A stretch of 64,000 bases of DNA. Origin: Ligula intestinalis. Taxonomy: Eukaryota; Platyhelminthes; Cestoda; Diphyllobothriidea; Diphyllobothriidae. Of the stretch, positions 55,543 to 64,000 are shown in pieces. The number at the start of each line of letters is the position of its first letter. Positions within the stretch are counted from its first letter, which is position 1. Position numbers and translations under genes: made by a program. The stretch is from the NCBI GenBank assembly GCA_036362985.1, contig JAYGXS010000001.1, forward strand, positions 13,686,736 through 13,750,735. The letters run 5' to 3'. The notes under the pieces were generated by a model. It did not search any database. It was not told where the DNA came from and saw only the letters and a program-made list of their open reading frames with translations.

Positions 55543-55782
55543 TGACCAATCAATTTCGGGAAAGTTGAAATCCCCTGCGATAACTTTCGCATCAAAGGCG
55601 GACTCCTAAATTAGCCTAAATATTTCGCAAAGCTTTTCATCATCTTCCGATGATGAGTTAGGTGGACTATAAATGCATCCAATAATCGCCTTTTGACGGG
55701 GAGACAGGATAATGGATGCAAAGCAGTAATGGCCCGAGAATGACTCAGCGTCTAGGTTGAAGGGGAAATGCTTAGAAATAGC

Positions 55783-56103
55783 TTAAATATAGAGAAGACA
55801 ACCGCCACCACGTTTACTAGGGCGGTCTTGACGGTAGAAATCATACTCGTCTATTATGAGTAAAGCATCAGAAATTACTGGATGGGTCCACGACTCTGTA
55901 ATGCATATAACATCTGGCTTCAGCTCGAACGCGATAGCTCTAAGCTGAGCCATCTTATTTAAAACAGATCTTGCATTAAGCAGGATGATATCTAGTGAAG
56001 CTTGAGTAATCGAACTAGGGTTATCTTTATTTAGTAATAAAAAATTGGAGGTGGGTAATTTGGTTGGAAGTTTGGAGAATAGCCATCGACTGGAGCAGAA
56101 CAA
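55783..56103 (-). pseudogene. LINE-B ORF2: endonuclease N-terminal part
   Basis: Residues ~36-106 match the start of LINE EEP endonucleases: DIILLNARSVLNKMAQLRAI, KPDVICITESWTHP (catalytic E), then YDFYRQDRPSKRGGGCLLYI and a TAA. The same frame continues after the stop with AISKHFPFNLDAESFSGHYC and IIGCIYSPPNSSS up to a TAG at 55606, then GDFNFPEIDWS (catalytic D and N) leading into the 766-residue frame. So only two point stops separate a full endonuclease-RT. Residues 1-35 may be linker or a 5' non-coding read-through. Confidence 0.85.
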
Positions 56104-56257
56104 TTAACATAAGAAAGCTGAGGGGGATAGCTGAAAGCTGCAGGTAGACAGCTCTGTGAGATCGATGGGCCATAGGGATACGTGCCGTGGTGAGTTTGCT
56201 GATAGTTACCGGGAAATTGGGAAAACCAAGAACTTGGGAAATCAAGAACTTGGCTGA

Positions 56258-57045
56258 TAAATTGTCTGAACCGGCTGACTTTGCTTCTTTGAGGCATTGC
56301 AGCTCCCTCTCAACAAAAGATGTTGGGAATAATAGAGATTGAAGGGCTGGAGCAGCGTTTACGGCAGCACCGTTGACACAATCCAAATAAAGCTCGGTTT
56401 ACCTAGGAAAAACCGAGGCAAAGAACCGGCTAAATTACTCGGCTTTCTCGTCATTTTCAACGACTTCCCCGCCATTATCATCCTAAAGTACTGCGACTGG
56501 ATCCTTGTTTTTTAATCTACTGTTAATAAAGTGGAATAGAATTTTGGTCTTGTCTTAGGCCTGTTTGAGGATTCTTGATTCATACTTTTCCTGGCCTGGT
56601 GAATCGATTTTTTAGCGCATTTCTTTGGCTTCAGAATTCGCTGAGGTGTACTGATGACCCAGTTTCCCTGAATAACTTCCATTTCCTATTTTTCATATTT
56701 AATTGCCTGTTAAGGTCTCTCGTTATCCAGGCAAGGTGAATAGTCGTTTTGTGTACCTTCATAGGACAACAGCACTTAATCAGGTGTAATGAAATCGTCT
56801 TGAGTGATCTCCAATCTTTCTCCGGATCCCTCTTGAGCAGGAAGTCCCACATCATGGACGATAGTGCATTCTTCACTGAATTAATATCTGCCTTCCGTTT
56901 ATTCGGCTGGTCCTCATACGTTGAGAATCGAGTGAGTAATCCCATATTAGCGTCGTATGATCACTCCTACCGAGCGGGGCATTTGAATGCACTTCATCAA
57001 TGTAGGATAATTTCTTCGTAAAAATTAGATTCTAGCAAATAGCTC
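56258..57045 (-). mobile_element. LINE-C, 5' part
   Basis: Continues LINE-C beyond the LINE-B insertion. 56386-56260 reads SFVERELQCLKEAKSAGSDN, as in LINE-F at 62043-62120. 56945-56631 reads KNALSSMMWDFLLKRDPEKDWRSL, TIHLAWITRDLNRQLNMKNRKWKLF (linker between endonuclease and RT; a nearly identical stretch occurs in LINE-F at 62440-62690). Further upstream, in another frame, LSYIDEVHSNAPLGRSDHTTLIWDY (about 57025-56950) is the endonuclease end with SDH. Protein similarity fades at about 57045. Confidence 0.8.
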
Positions 57046-57805
57046 ACTGGTTTTCTGGGAATCTGGTTAATGCCTTAATGTTCCTTAACGTGTCTTAACG
57101 TTCATAGGTAAATGCATGGGATCACCCACAGGCATTGTGTATTGCAGAGGAAGTGGACTGTTATCTGGCTCTTGCAGACGTTTTTTGAATTTGTTACCAA
57201 ACCCACTTCTTGAAGTCACTCATTAAAAGTATGCGTTCAACAGGCAAACTTTGAAGTGCGCTTTGCCTGTTTTTTTGAGCTTTTGAGGGCTACGAACAAA
57301 TTTCAAATTACTAGTGACCTTGAAGGAATCTTAACCTCGCAGTCTGGATTTTATCCTAGCAAAGCTGCTTTTTAGCACTCCCTGATAGTTAGTAAAACCA
57401 TTAAATGTTCTGTCGCTCTTTTCTGTTCTGTTCTGTTTTCTGTCTTGTTCAATTCGATTTTTTTATGTCCTTTTTTCCCACCAACTATAAAACAGCCAAC
57501 AATGGTCGTTTTTTATCAACCAACTTCAGATCCATTAAACTGCTTCAGTGTTATTGAGAACTCTATTTTATATAGCAGCCTTTAACCCTCTTTTCAAGCC
57601 ATAAAAGATTTTTGTGGAGGAAAATCATACCTAAAATAATTATAATTTAGTATAATTCAAAATGTATAAGGGGCTTAGGCAGAGCCTTTGAAAACTCGAT
57701 TAACAGATAGATGCTCTCAGATCATGCATGTGTTTAAAAGCCATTTATAAATTATATAAATCGTTATAGTCTACCAACTGTATGACCAGTATGTACAGTG
57801 ACATC
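57046..57805. other. Stretch with no recognised gene
   Basis: Sequence between LINE-C and LINE-D. Nothing supported; a TTCTGTTCTG-like pentamer run lies at about 57413-57440. Confidence 0.4.
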
Positions 57806-58032
57806 AATAAATAAATATATTTTATATTTTAGGCCCGGAGGGCCTCGTCATTGCAAACTTAGTGCTGTGGAAAAATAAATACAAAGTTGATAAATGCTGC
57901 TCTCCGTGAAACAACCACATAGGCAACGGGAGCGTTTAGTAGTGTTGGCAGATAAAATGCGAAGCCACAAACCTATCGTCGTTTTAAAATAGTAGTCAAC
58001 ATTCTCCGAAAAGCATGGTTAACTAAGGAGGT

Positions 58033-58122
58033 AGCAGTGAAAAAAACTCCTACCATTAAAGCTGGGACGTAGTTCAGCGAACTCCCGCTTAAAAAAACGG
58101 AACGTAGGAGAAAAAAACTGCT
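58033..58122 (-). ncRNA. ENE-like stem with U-rich internal loop in LINE-D 3' UTR
   Basis: The outer stem AGCAGU/ACUGCU differs from LINE-B (GGCAGU/ACUGCC) by a paired change in the first base pair, and the inner stem (complement of CTCCTAC/GTAGGAG) is one pair longer. Six or more U stand on both sides of the internal loop in the sense RNA. Confidence 0.6.
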
Positions 58123-58600
58123 TCAACAAAATTAGGGGGGTGTTTGAGAGGATTGATTGTAGTGCAAATGAGACAGGACTGTTGATGAGAACGTATGAGG
58201 TTTAGAAACGCTTCATGTAATTGGAGAAATCATATAACAGCAGAGGCTGTCGTTCACCAGTGTAACACCGCTAGACTGGCTTCATTATCAACCATCAGGG
58301 AGGTGAGACTGGAGGAGGCCACCACGTCAACAGGGTCGACAAGAGAGTGAACGGCAGAGGTCACCTGATCATCAACGAAACGCCGAAGATGTGACCTTGA
58401 AGACTGCGGAGTCCAGCGACGACATGGCGAAAATAGCAGAACCGCCATGAGCATTACTAAAGACCATGAAGCCTATCGTCAGGGTTGTAAAACGGAGAAC
58501 TGAGAAGAATGGACAGAGAAGTGGACGAAACATCGTCAGAAATATCACTCAAAAGAGGAAGAAATAGACATATATGGAAAACACTGTAATATAAACATAA

Positions 58601-59083
58601 TCACCTCAGATACCAGGGGGACCCTTTTTCAAAGTCCAAAGGTTGTGTGTTTGGGAAGGAGACGAATAAAAAGGACGTTATATCTTCCGAAGTTAAGTGT
58701 TTACGTAATTTGACTTTAAAAACTGCCAAGTTAGACGACAGCCTAATTGCGAGGGGAATATTATTCCAGAGGAACGCATAGTTGGAGGCAAAGAAGTAAG
58801 AATGGTTCGAAGTGGAGCTAAAGGGGGGTGCAATTATCCTGGACGAATTACGAGTGGTATAAGGTCTATCTGCGGGAATGAGAGCGTTTATTCGAAGAAG
58901 GATAGGGGTAGAGTAAACGCAAAAGAGGAAACAGAGGCCCGCTTCGAGTCTTCTGACCCAAAAAAATGTCATGTTCACTAACTGACATCTCTCTGTATAA
59001 TAAAATAGTGGATCGAGGAAGAGCAAATATTTTGCGAGTAAATACTCTCTGTACATTTTCAATCTTACCGCGGTCAGAAGCAT
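58601..59083 (-). pseudogene. LINE-D ORF2 C-terminus, 160 aa
   Basis: Matches the end of the LINE-B protein: YTERCQLVNMTFFWVRRLEAGL (compare YTDRCQLANMKFLWIRRLEAGL), INALIPADRPYTTRNSSRII and NYAFLWNNIPLAIRLSSN. A shift of frame occurs at the start (KIENVQRVFTRKIFALP is in the neighbouring frame 59087-58866). It ends with a stop after PWYLR at 58601, while LINE-B ends slightly earlier. The frame is intact for most of the C-terminal domain but there is no RT palm. Confidence 0.8.
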
Positions 59084-59578
59084 CCATTAGACCAAAGAGG
59101 GGACAACAATATTCTAGGATGGGTAATAATAATAATATGTTTATTATGCCCGTTTACAGGCAATTGTAAAGAGTTGGTAATGCACCTCTTGAGCACCTTC
59201 CAACACCTCGAAGACCGGAAAAAACCTAAAACAAACTCCTTATGTTGCAGCCAGTATTGGTTTTATTTCAGGTTTTTGTTTTGTCAATACTGGGCGAGAT
59301 AGGGAGTTTGTTTCAATTGAAAAAAAACTTGCCTTCAAAGGTATGATACAAACGGAATAAATGTACAGTTGTAAGCTGAGTTGAATCATCAGCAGGAGAA
59401 ATTTTTCATATCGTTTAAAAAAATTAGTTCCAGACGGAGAGGGTTGGCACAAGAACACAGTGTTCTCAGTCTTCCTTCAATGGTTGTCGGCAAAAGTTGC
59501 GCGCTATCGGCTGAAGGGTTAGCAGACTGCGGGCTGCTGCTTCAGCAGCATTATCTTCAGCATGAAGCCTGGCGGGGT

Positions 59579-60100
59579 TCAAAGTCCACGAACGCCATCA
59601 GAGTGAAAGAGAGATTCCACCGAGTCAGCACCCAAAATTCGTGAAAGTTGTCCTGAATGTAGAAAACTTGTTAAAGCTCTCTTTAACATAGGGTAGTTTT
59701 GCTGGGTTTTAATACTTTTGAGCAGCTTATTCCAGATTGATATGGTATTTACTGAAAAGAATTGCTGGTACTTAACTGTACGTGCCATAGGAAGAAATAA
59801 AAATACGTCTCGATGACTGGCGCATCGAGAGTGCTCAAGCTGTCTTATTGTACTAAGAGGATTAAAGGTTTGACCATTCAAAAGTTTAAACAGTAAAAAT
59901 GGACCCTTCTGCAATCGACGAAGCCATAGGGGATCCAGCTTTATAAGTTTGCACCTTTGTTGGTAGGTTAAGTTACGGTGTTCTGTAGTGAAAACTCTTC
60001 TAGTGGAGAAGTGCTGCACCGATTCTATTTTCTTCCGTTCACTAGTGCGCAGAAGACTGAATAGGTACGAGCAGTATTCAAGACTAGGTCTCAAGTTCAC
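59579..60100 (-). pseudogene. LINE-E/G ORF2 C-terminus, 173 aa
   Basis: Post-palm region of a non-LTR RT: LRPSLEYCSYLFSLLRTSER (compare LPVLEYCCPLFGLMTQHDRS in LINE-B), KKIESVQHFSTRRVF, YQQRCKLIKLDPLWLRRLQKG and FFSVNTISIWNKLLKSIK. Distinct from both the LINE-B and LINE-F types, so it is a third LINE lineage. It ends in VRGL and a stop. A small gap in reading separates it from the frame 60400-60161. Confidence 0.8.
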
Positions 60101-60160
60101 ATTATAAAGGCTAGTTCAAACCTTGATAGTCTTAAAATTTCTTAGGATAAATCCGGTGGT

Positions 60161-60400
60161 TCAGCGTGCTTTCGAGACTATCAGGGCACAGTGCTCTGAC
60201 AAATTGAGACTATTAGAGTAGGATATGCCCAAATCCTTGATAACTCCTGGGACATTTAGTTCGTGGCCGTCAATGCTTAATTCTGGTTGATGATCGTCGC
60301 CAACAACCATAACGGAACATTTGTGCCATGAAAGGGCGAGGCGCCATGCGCAACACCACTGGGCAAAGGCCTGAAGATCCTTTTTTATCAGCTCGAGCAC
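60161..60400 (-). pseudogene. LINE-E/G RT, segment after the ADD motif
   Basis: The 79-residue frame reads LELIKKDLQAFAQWCCAWRL, ALSWHKCSVMVVGDD, then NVPGVIKDLGISYSNSLNLS: the usual segment after the RT catalytic ADD (W..W...K..). Its ADD-containing partner, MYTDDLKVAYRF, lies at about 62710 beyond LINE-F, which supports that both are halves of one element. Confidence 0.8.
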
Positions 60401-60546
60401 GATGTTGCGATCCGCCGGTTTACATAAGTCACTTTATTAAGGGAAGAAGGCTTTCACCCTTGAGCTCCCTATTCATAACCAAAATCGCATAATAGGTCCA
60501 CCGTAACAATAGTACACAATACAAATGTACAAATGTAGACTTAACA

Positions 60547-61299
60547 TCAGCGATAAGTGTGAGCCAGTTGCAAGGTGCTGCTACTGACACTTTGTTCATT
60601 ATATCTGCCACAGTTTCTCAGCAAATGAGAATCAAGTTTGTATTTAAAAATGTCAACAGTATCTGAAAGGACCACATCTTCCGGGAGTCCGTTCCACGCT
60701 CCAATGACCCTCTGCGAGAAGGCGTTTCGTCGAACGTCGATACGGGCCGGTTTCCTCTGTAGTTTAAAAGGATGACCTCGCAGATGGTCAGTCCGAGCCA
60801 ATTCGAAGAAATCGTCAAATCCTAGGGCGCAGTCTTGGCCTCTAAAAATTCGGTAGGTTTGTATGAGGTCCCCGCGGAGTTGCCTATAATTGAGAGGGAA
60901 TAGATCAAGTTCGGTCAGTCTGTCTTCATAAGGCAGATGACCATGATTCTTGACCATCTTCGTAGCCCTCGCCTGCACTCGTTCCAGGTGCAGGTAATCC
61001 TTCTTGAACCACGGACGCCAGGCCTGGACAGCATACTCCAAGTGGGACCGAACAAACGCTCCGTAGGTTTTCCTGAAGAGCTCCTTGTCAATGTTTACGA
61101 ATCCCCGCCTTATCGCAAACAGCACCTGTGTCGCGCGTTTAGCTGCCTTTACACACTGAGTAGATGGTTTGAGTGAGGAATTTATTAGAACACCGAGGTT
61201 CTTTTGTTCGTTCACATTTGAAAGCGGGTGCCCATCGAGGAGGTATTGGAAGGAATCGTTCTCCTCATCAGTCCTTCTAGTACGGAGTCTTAAAACCAC
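60547..61299 (-). pseudogene. LINE-F ORF2 C-terminal part, 250 aa
   Basis: It continues in frame after a TGA codon from the RT core. Domains: NVNEQKNLGVLINSSLKPST (~27-46), VRSHLEYAVQAWRPWFKKDY (~86-105), LERVQARATKMVKNHGHLPY (~108-127), LTELDLFPLNYRQLRGDLIQ and FSQRVIGAWNGLPEDVV (~200-216), the usual LINE end. The stop is at 60547. Together with 61339-62043 it forms a complete RT interrupted by one nonsense codon, at a place where relatives have Trp (SSWSARW-type). Confidence 0.88.
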
Positions 61300-61338
61300 A
61301 CACTTACTAATGTTGAAGTTTAAAAGCCAACGAGCAGA

Positions 61339-62043
61339 TCAGCAGCTAAGTCGATTAAGACTCTCTTGAAGCGCTTTCCTATCGGCGTCAGACCTGATGG
61401 CTCTCCAGAGTTTGACGTCGTCGGCAAACATGATAGCACTGCAACCCAGGTCGTTGACACAGTCGTTAATATTGATAAGGAAGAGCAGTGGCCCTAAGAC
61501 AGAGCCTTGGGGGACGCCACTCAGAACATATGTAGGGCTTGACTTTGAGTCACCGATGCACACAGTTTGCGATCGCCCTGTGAGAAAATCTGTGATCCAT
61601 GCCAGCAGGTTTCCTCTTATGCCAATTTCTGACAATTTATACATTAGACGCTTATGTGGGACGCTGTCGAATTCCTTCTTGAAGTCCGTATAGATGACGT
61701 CAACCTTACCATCTTCATCTAGTACGCGAGTCCACTGCTCAGTGGAGAGTAGAAGGCTGGAAAGGCAAGAATGGTTCTTTCTGAAGCCGTGTTGGAGCCC
61801 TGACAGTAGATTGTTCTCCTCCAAGAACTCCATTGTCGTCTTCTTAATAATCGTTTCCATCACCTTACAGCAAATGCAAGTTAGGCTGACGGGCCGGTAA
61901 TTGTTAACCTTCGTTCGGGCTCCGCCCTTGTATATCGGGTAAATATTTGCCATTTTCCATTCAGATGGCAGTTTTCCTAGTTCAAATGAAGAACGAAAGA
62001 TATGTGCTAGGGGCTCTGAGAGTTCGCTTGCCAATTCTTTCAA
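61339..62043 (-). pseudogene. LINE-F ORF2 reverse transcriptase core, 234 aa
   Basis: RT fingers and palm: NNYRPVSLTCICCKVMETII (~43-62), LQHGFRKNHSCLSSLLLSTE (~81-100), VIYTDFKKEFDSVPHKRLMY (~113-132; the first catalytic D is followed by KKEFD where most have KAFD), GVPQGSVLGPLLFLININD (~179-197) and MFADDVKLWRAIRSD (~205-219). It ends LNRLSC and TGA. Upstream in the same frame the text LQSLKEAKSSGPDNIPAKFL is readable, so the given start is internal. Confidence 0.9.
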
Positions 62044-62585
62044 GAACTTGGCTGGTATATTGTCTGGACCGGATGACTTTGCTTCTTTGAGGCTCTGCAG
62101 CTCCCTCTCAACTACAGATGTTGGAAATAGTAGCGAATGAAGTGCCGGACCGGCGTTTGCAACAGCACTGTTGGCATTATCAAAATGAAGCTCGGTTTCC
62201 CTAGTGAATACCGAGGCAAAGAACCGGCTACAGTACTCCGCTTTCTCGTCTTTCTCAACGACTTCTCCGCCATCATCATTCTTAAGTACTGTGACAGGAT
62301 CCTTGTTTTTTAATCTACTGTTAATATAGCGGAATAGAATTTTGGGCTTTTCTTCGGCCTGTTGGAGGATTCTTGATTCATAGTTTTACCTGGCCTGGCG
62401 AATTGATTTTTTTGCTGCATTTCTTTGGCGTCGGAATTCCTCGAGGTGTACTGGCGACCCAGTTTTCCAGAATAACTTCCATTTCCTATTCTTCTTCTTC
62501 AGTTGCCTGTTAAGGTCTCTCGTCAACCAGGCAGGACGACTAGTCGTCTTGTGTACCTTGACCGGACAAAAGCGCTTAAGCAGAT

Positions 62586-63254
62586 CTAATGCAACCCTCT
62601 TGAGTGATCTCCAATCCTCCTCCGGATCCCCCCTTGAGTAGGCAGTCCCAATTCACGGTCGATAGTGCATTCTTCATTGAATTGAAATCTATAAGCGACT
62701 TTTAAATCATCAGTGTACATGAAGGGTATGCCATACTGAAAACAGTCTGAAACGTCGTTGACAAACAGGCAAAATAGGAGCGGACCCAGTACACTACCAT
62801 GTATAACTCCACTCCTCACATGCGTGGGGTTGGAGATAACATTGGAAATTTTTACTGTTTGTGTGCGAGCATCCAAATAGGAAGATATGAAGTTCAGAAT
62901 CTTGCTACCTTTGCCGAAAGAGGCCAGTTTTAGAAGGAGGAGGTTATGATCGACCCGATCAAAGGCCTTAGTAAAATCAAAATAGACGCTCAAAGTGGCA
63001 AAACCGCTGTCTCTAGATTGCAGCACATATTCAAAGAAAGAGAGCTGGCAGGTGTCACAAGATCGTTTCTCGAGAAAGCCATGTTGAGCTGTATTGAGCA
63101 GGTTGTTCTCTGTCAAATGACGCATCATCTTTTCTTTGCTCAAGGTCCCCAAGATCTTCGAGGCTGCGGGAAGTGTATTTATTGGCCTAAAGTTGTCGAA
63201 TGACGTCGATCGGCCATGCTTGCGAATAGGCATTATGTGCGATTCCTTCCACAA
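62586..63254 (-). pseudogene. LINE-E/G reverse transcriptase core
   Basis: RT fingers and palm of the third LINE lineage: FDNFRPINTLPAASKILGTL (~19-38), TAQHGFLEKRSCDTCQLSFF (~55-74), SVYFDFTKAFDRVDHNLLLL (~88-107, first D), VIHGSVLGPLLFCLFVNDVS (~150-169) and MYTDDLKVAYRF (~179-190, TDD in place of ADD). After YRFQ the frame enters LINE-F DNA (residues from ~192 on are not LINE-E/G). Upstream, YSPGPDGVIVSLLKAEANDI is readable at about 63395-63315 in another frame, up to the assembly gap. Confidence 0.85.
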
Positions 63255-63414
63255 CGAAGGAAAGGTTTCGCTCTGAAGAGCAACATTAAATAATTGTCAA
63301 AGAATAGACGGAAAGATATCATTCGCTTCAGCTTTCAGAAGGCTAACTATAACGCCATCTGGTCCTGGACTATAAGATTGACGACAAGGACGAATGGCTA
63401 CAGTCACGTCCCAG

Positions 63415-63514
63415 NNNNNNNNNNNNNNNNNNNNNNNNNNNNNNNNNNNNNNNNNNNNNNNNNNNNNNNNNNNNNNNNNNNNNNNNNNNNNNNNNNNNNN
63501 NNNNNNNNNNNNNN
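63415..63514. other. Assembly gap, 100 N
   Basis: Exactly 100 N. LINE-E/G runs into it from the left; what follows is not clearly the same element. Confidence 0.95.
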
Positions 63515-64000
63515 GATTGGCCACGAGCATTTCGGAACGCTGATAGGTCGAGCAGCTTGGGCTGCCTCTATGCGCCCAGTCGTGCGAGGGTGAATGTCAG
63601 GCGTCAGTGCGAACATCAGCCATCGCGCTGAGAAAAGCGCTACTGGGTGACCAAGATTTACCCTGGGAGAACACGCCAGTGGCGTCTCGAGTTTGAAGGA
63701 GGTGGGCTGTAGGACCACTACACACAGGTGCATGTTGAATGTATTAGTAAAAAAATACTCACGGATGATGGGTTGAAAATGGTTGAGTGCCTCCAATTCG
63801 CTTCACGACAGGTTGTCGGTAACTGCATCCTCCATATAGTGGTCACATAAAATAACACAGGAAGCTGCAGCTGAAGTCGAAGGAGGGCGGAGGATAATTA
63901 ATTGAAGGCAGCCACGTCAGAAGATGAATATGATGTCCTAGCCTCAAAGTTTGCTAAACATGTCGACATAGTAAAAAAATATGCCGGAGTTTATGCTGCA
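63515..64000. other. Stretch with no recognised gene after the gap
   Basis: GC-richer at 63515-63720, then AT-rich. The minus frame 63796-63515 has no family I recognise. It may be another repeat; I cannot place it. Confidence 0.35.

Larger units (their letters stand above)
52641..56258 (-). mobile_element. LINE-B: near full-length CR1-like LINE inserted in LINE-C
   Basis: It lies between two halves of LINE-C and carries endonuclease plus RT in one frame with two in-frame stops (TAA at about 55783, TAG at about 55606). The 3' UTR has an ENE-like stem (52767-52847), a GGCCC-CUU-GGGCC hairpin (52675-52687, sense strand) and a terminal (ATT)n at 52641-52663. No ORF1 is recognised; the 5' end at about 56258 is set by the return of LINE-C sequence. 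Length is about 3.6 kb, so a 5' truncation upstream of the endonuclease is likely. Confidence 0.88.
57806..59122 (-). mobile_element. LINE-D: CR1-like LINE of the LINE-B type, 3' part
   Basis: The 3' end has (ATTT)n at 57806-57820, a perfect hairpin AGGCCC-UCC-GGGCCU (57831-57845, sense strand) and the ENE-like stem at 58033-58122. ORF2 is readable from 59083. At 59122 it stops where LINE-E's 3' terminal (ATT)n begins; the matching LINE-B sequence continues, so LINE-D was interrupted there by LINE-E. Its remaining 5' part is not seen before the gap at 63415. Confidence 0.85.
59125..60427 (-). mobile_element. LINE-E/G, 3' half (inserted in LINE-D, split by LINE-F)
   Basis: The 3' end has (ATT)n at 59125-59137 and a hairpin GCCUG-UAAA-CGGGC (59148-59161); the G-U pair works only on the sense strand. 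ORF2 C-terminus lies at 60100-59579, and the end of the RT palm region at 60400-60161. At 60427 LINE-F begins with its 3' end. The missing upstream RT is found beyond LINE-F at 62693-63414, on the same strand. Confidence 0.8.
60430..62692 (-). mobile_element. LINE-F: CR1-like LINE, 5'-truncated, nested in LINE-E/G
   Basis: The 3' end has TTAATAAAG and a hairpin AAGGGU-GAAA-GCCUU (60447-60461), equal to that of LINE-C except for a C to U change that turns C-G into U-G. The protein is readable from the endonuclease-RT linker (62690) to the C-terminus (60547) with a single in-frame TGA inside the RT (about 61339). It is of the LINE-C type and the better preserved copy. CTTAT is found at both junctions with LINE-E/G and may be a short target duplication. 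Confidence 0.85.

Noticed and set aside
63515..63796. Continuation of LINE-E/G endonuclease after the gap
   Set aside because: The translated frames show no endonuclease motifs; the gap size is unknown, so continuity cannot be claimed.

Overview
What it is. The window looks like a eukaryotic, AT-rich, gene-poor interval packed with transposable elements. No bacterial-type operon, rRNA gene, CRISPR array or convincing multi-exon host gene was recognised. The mix of Penelope-like elements (PLEs) with GIY-YIG endonucleases, CR1- and Jockey-type LINEs, a Ty3/Gypsy element, tRNA-derived SINEs and a TTAGGG-type interstitial repeat fits an invertebrate, most plausibly a flatworm (tapeworm-like). That taxonomic guess is inference from repeat content. 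Two 100-base N runs (32377-32476 and 63415-63514) mark assembly gaps, so order across them is not proven. Layout, 1-20 kb: AT-rich sequence without recognised genes, then two diverged copies of a long repeat (about 2104-3330 and 3373-5990), the second holding a broken PLE with a 5' inverted duplication. An inverted-repeat MITE-like element (8179-9674) is split by a LINE 3' end. A PLE remnant with a hammerhead-like motif (13085-13670), a decayed CR1 LINE (13805-16345), a PLE foldback (16600-17210) and a second MITE copy (18749-19247) follow. Layout, 20-45 kb: several PLE pieces of at least three lineages on both strands, many ending in hammerhead-like motifs, plus SINEs (21165, 26640, 29985, 30880 and 31180), a degenerate CCCTAA tract (36645-36852), a third MITE copy (38831-39342), and a Jockey-type LINE tail (43240-44150). 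Layout, 45-64 kb: a decayed Gypsy element (45328-49867) with gag end, protease, RT, RNase H, integrase and one LTR, bounded by inverted copies of one 265-base sequence. A nested LINE pile-up follows: LINE-B (52641-56258) splits LINE-C; LINE-E/G splits LINE-D and is itself split by LINE-F (60430-62692). How the parts work together. The coding sequences are almost all reverse transcriptases and their endonucleases, nearly all broken by stops or frameshifts; LINE-B and LINE-F are the least damaged. The most interesting signals are RNA-level: (1) four CR1-like LINE 3' UTRs share a stem whose sense strand carries a symmetric U-rich internal loop between two conserved stems, the architecture of ENE poly(A)-clamping elements; (2) PLE ends carry hammerhead cores in three sequence classes, whose stem III is in each class a different 4-nt palindrome (ACGU, AGCU, AAUU); (3) LINE 3' termini carry a small hairpin followed by a short tandem repeat. 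All three rest on reading by eye and need folding and covariation tests.
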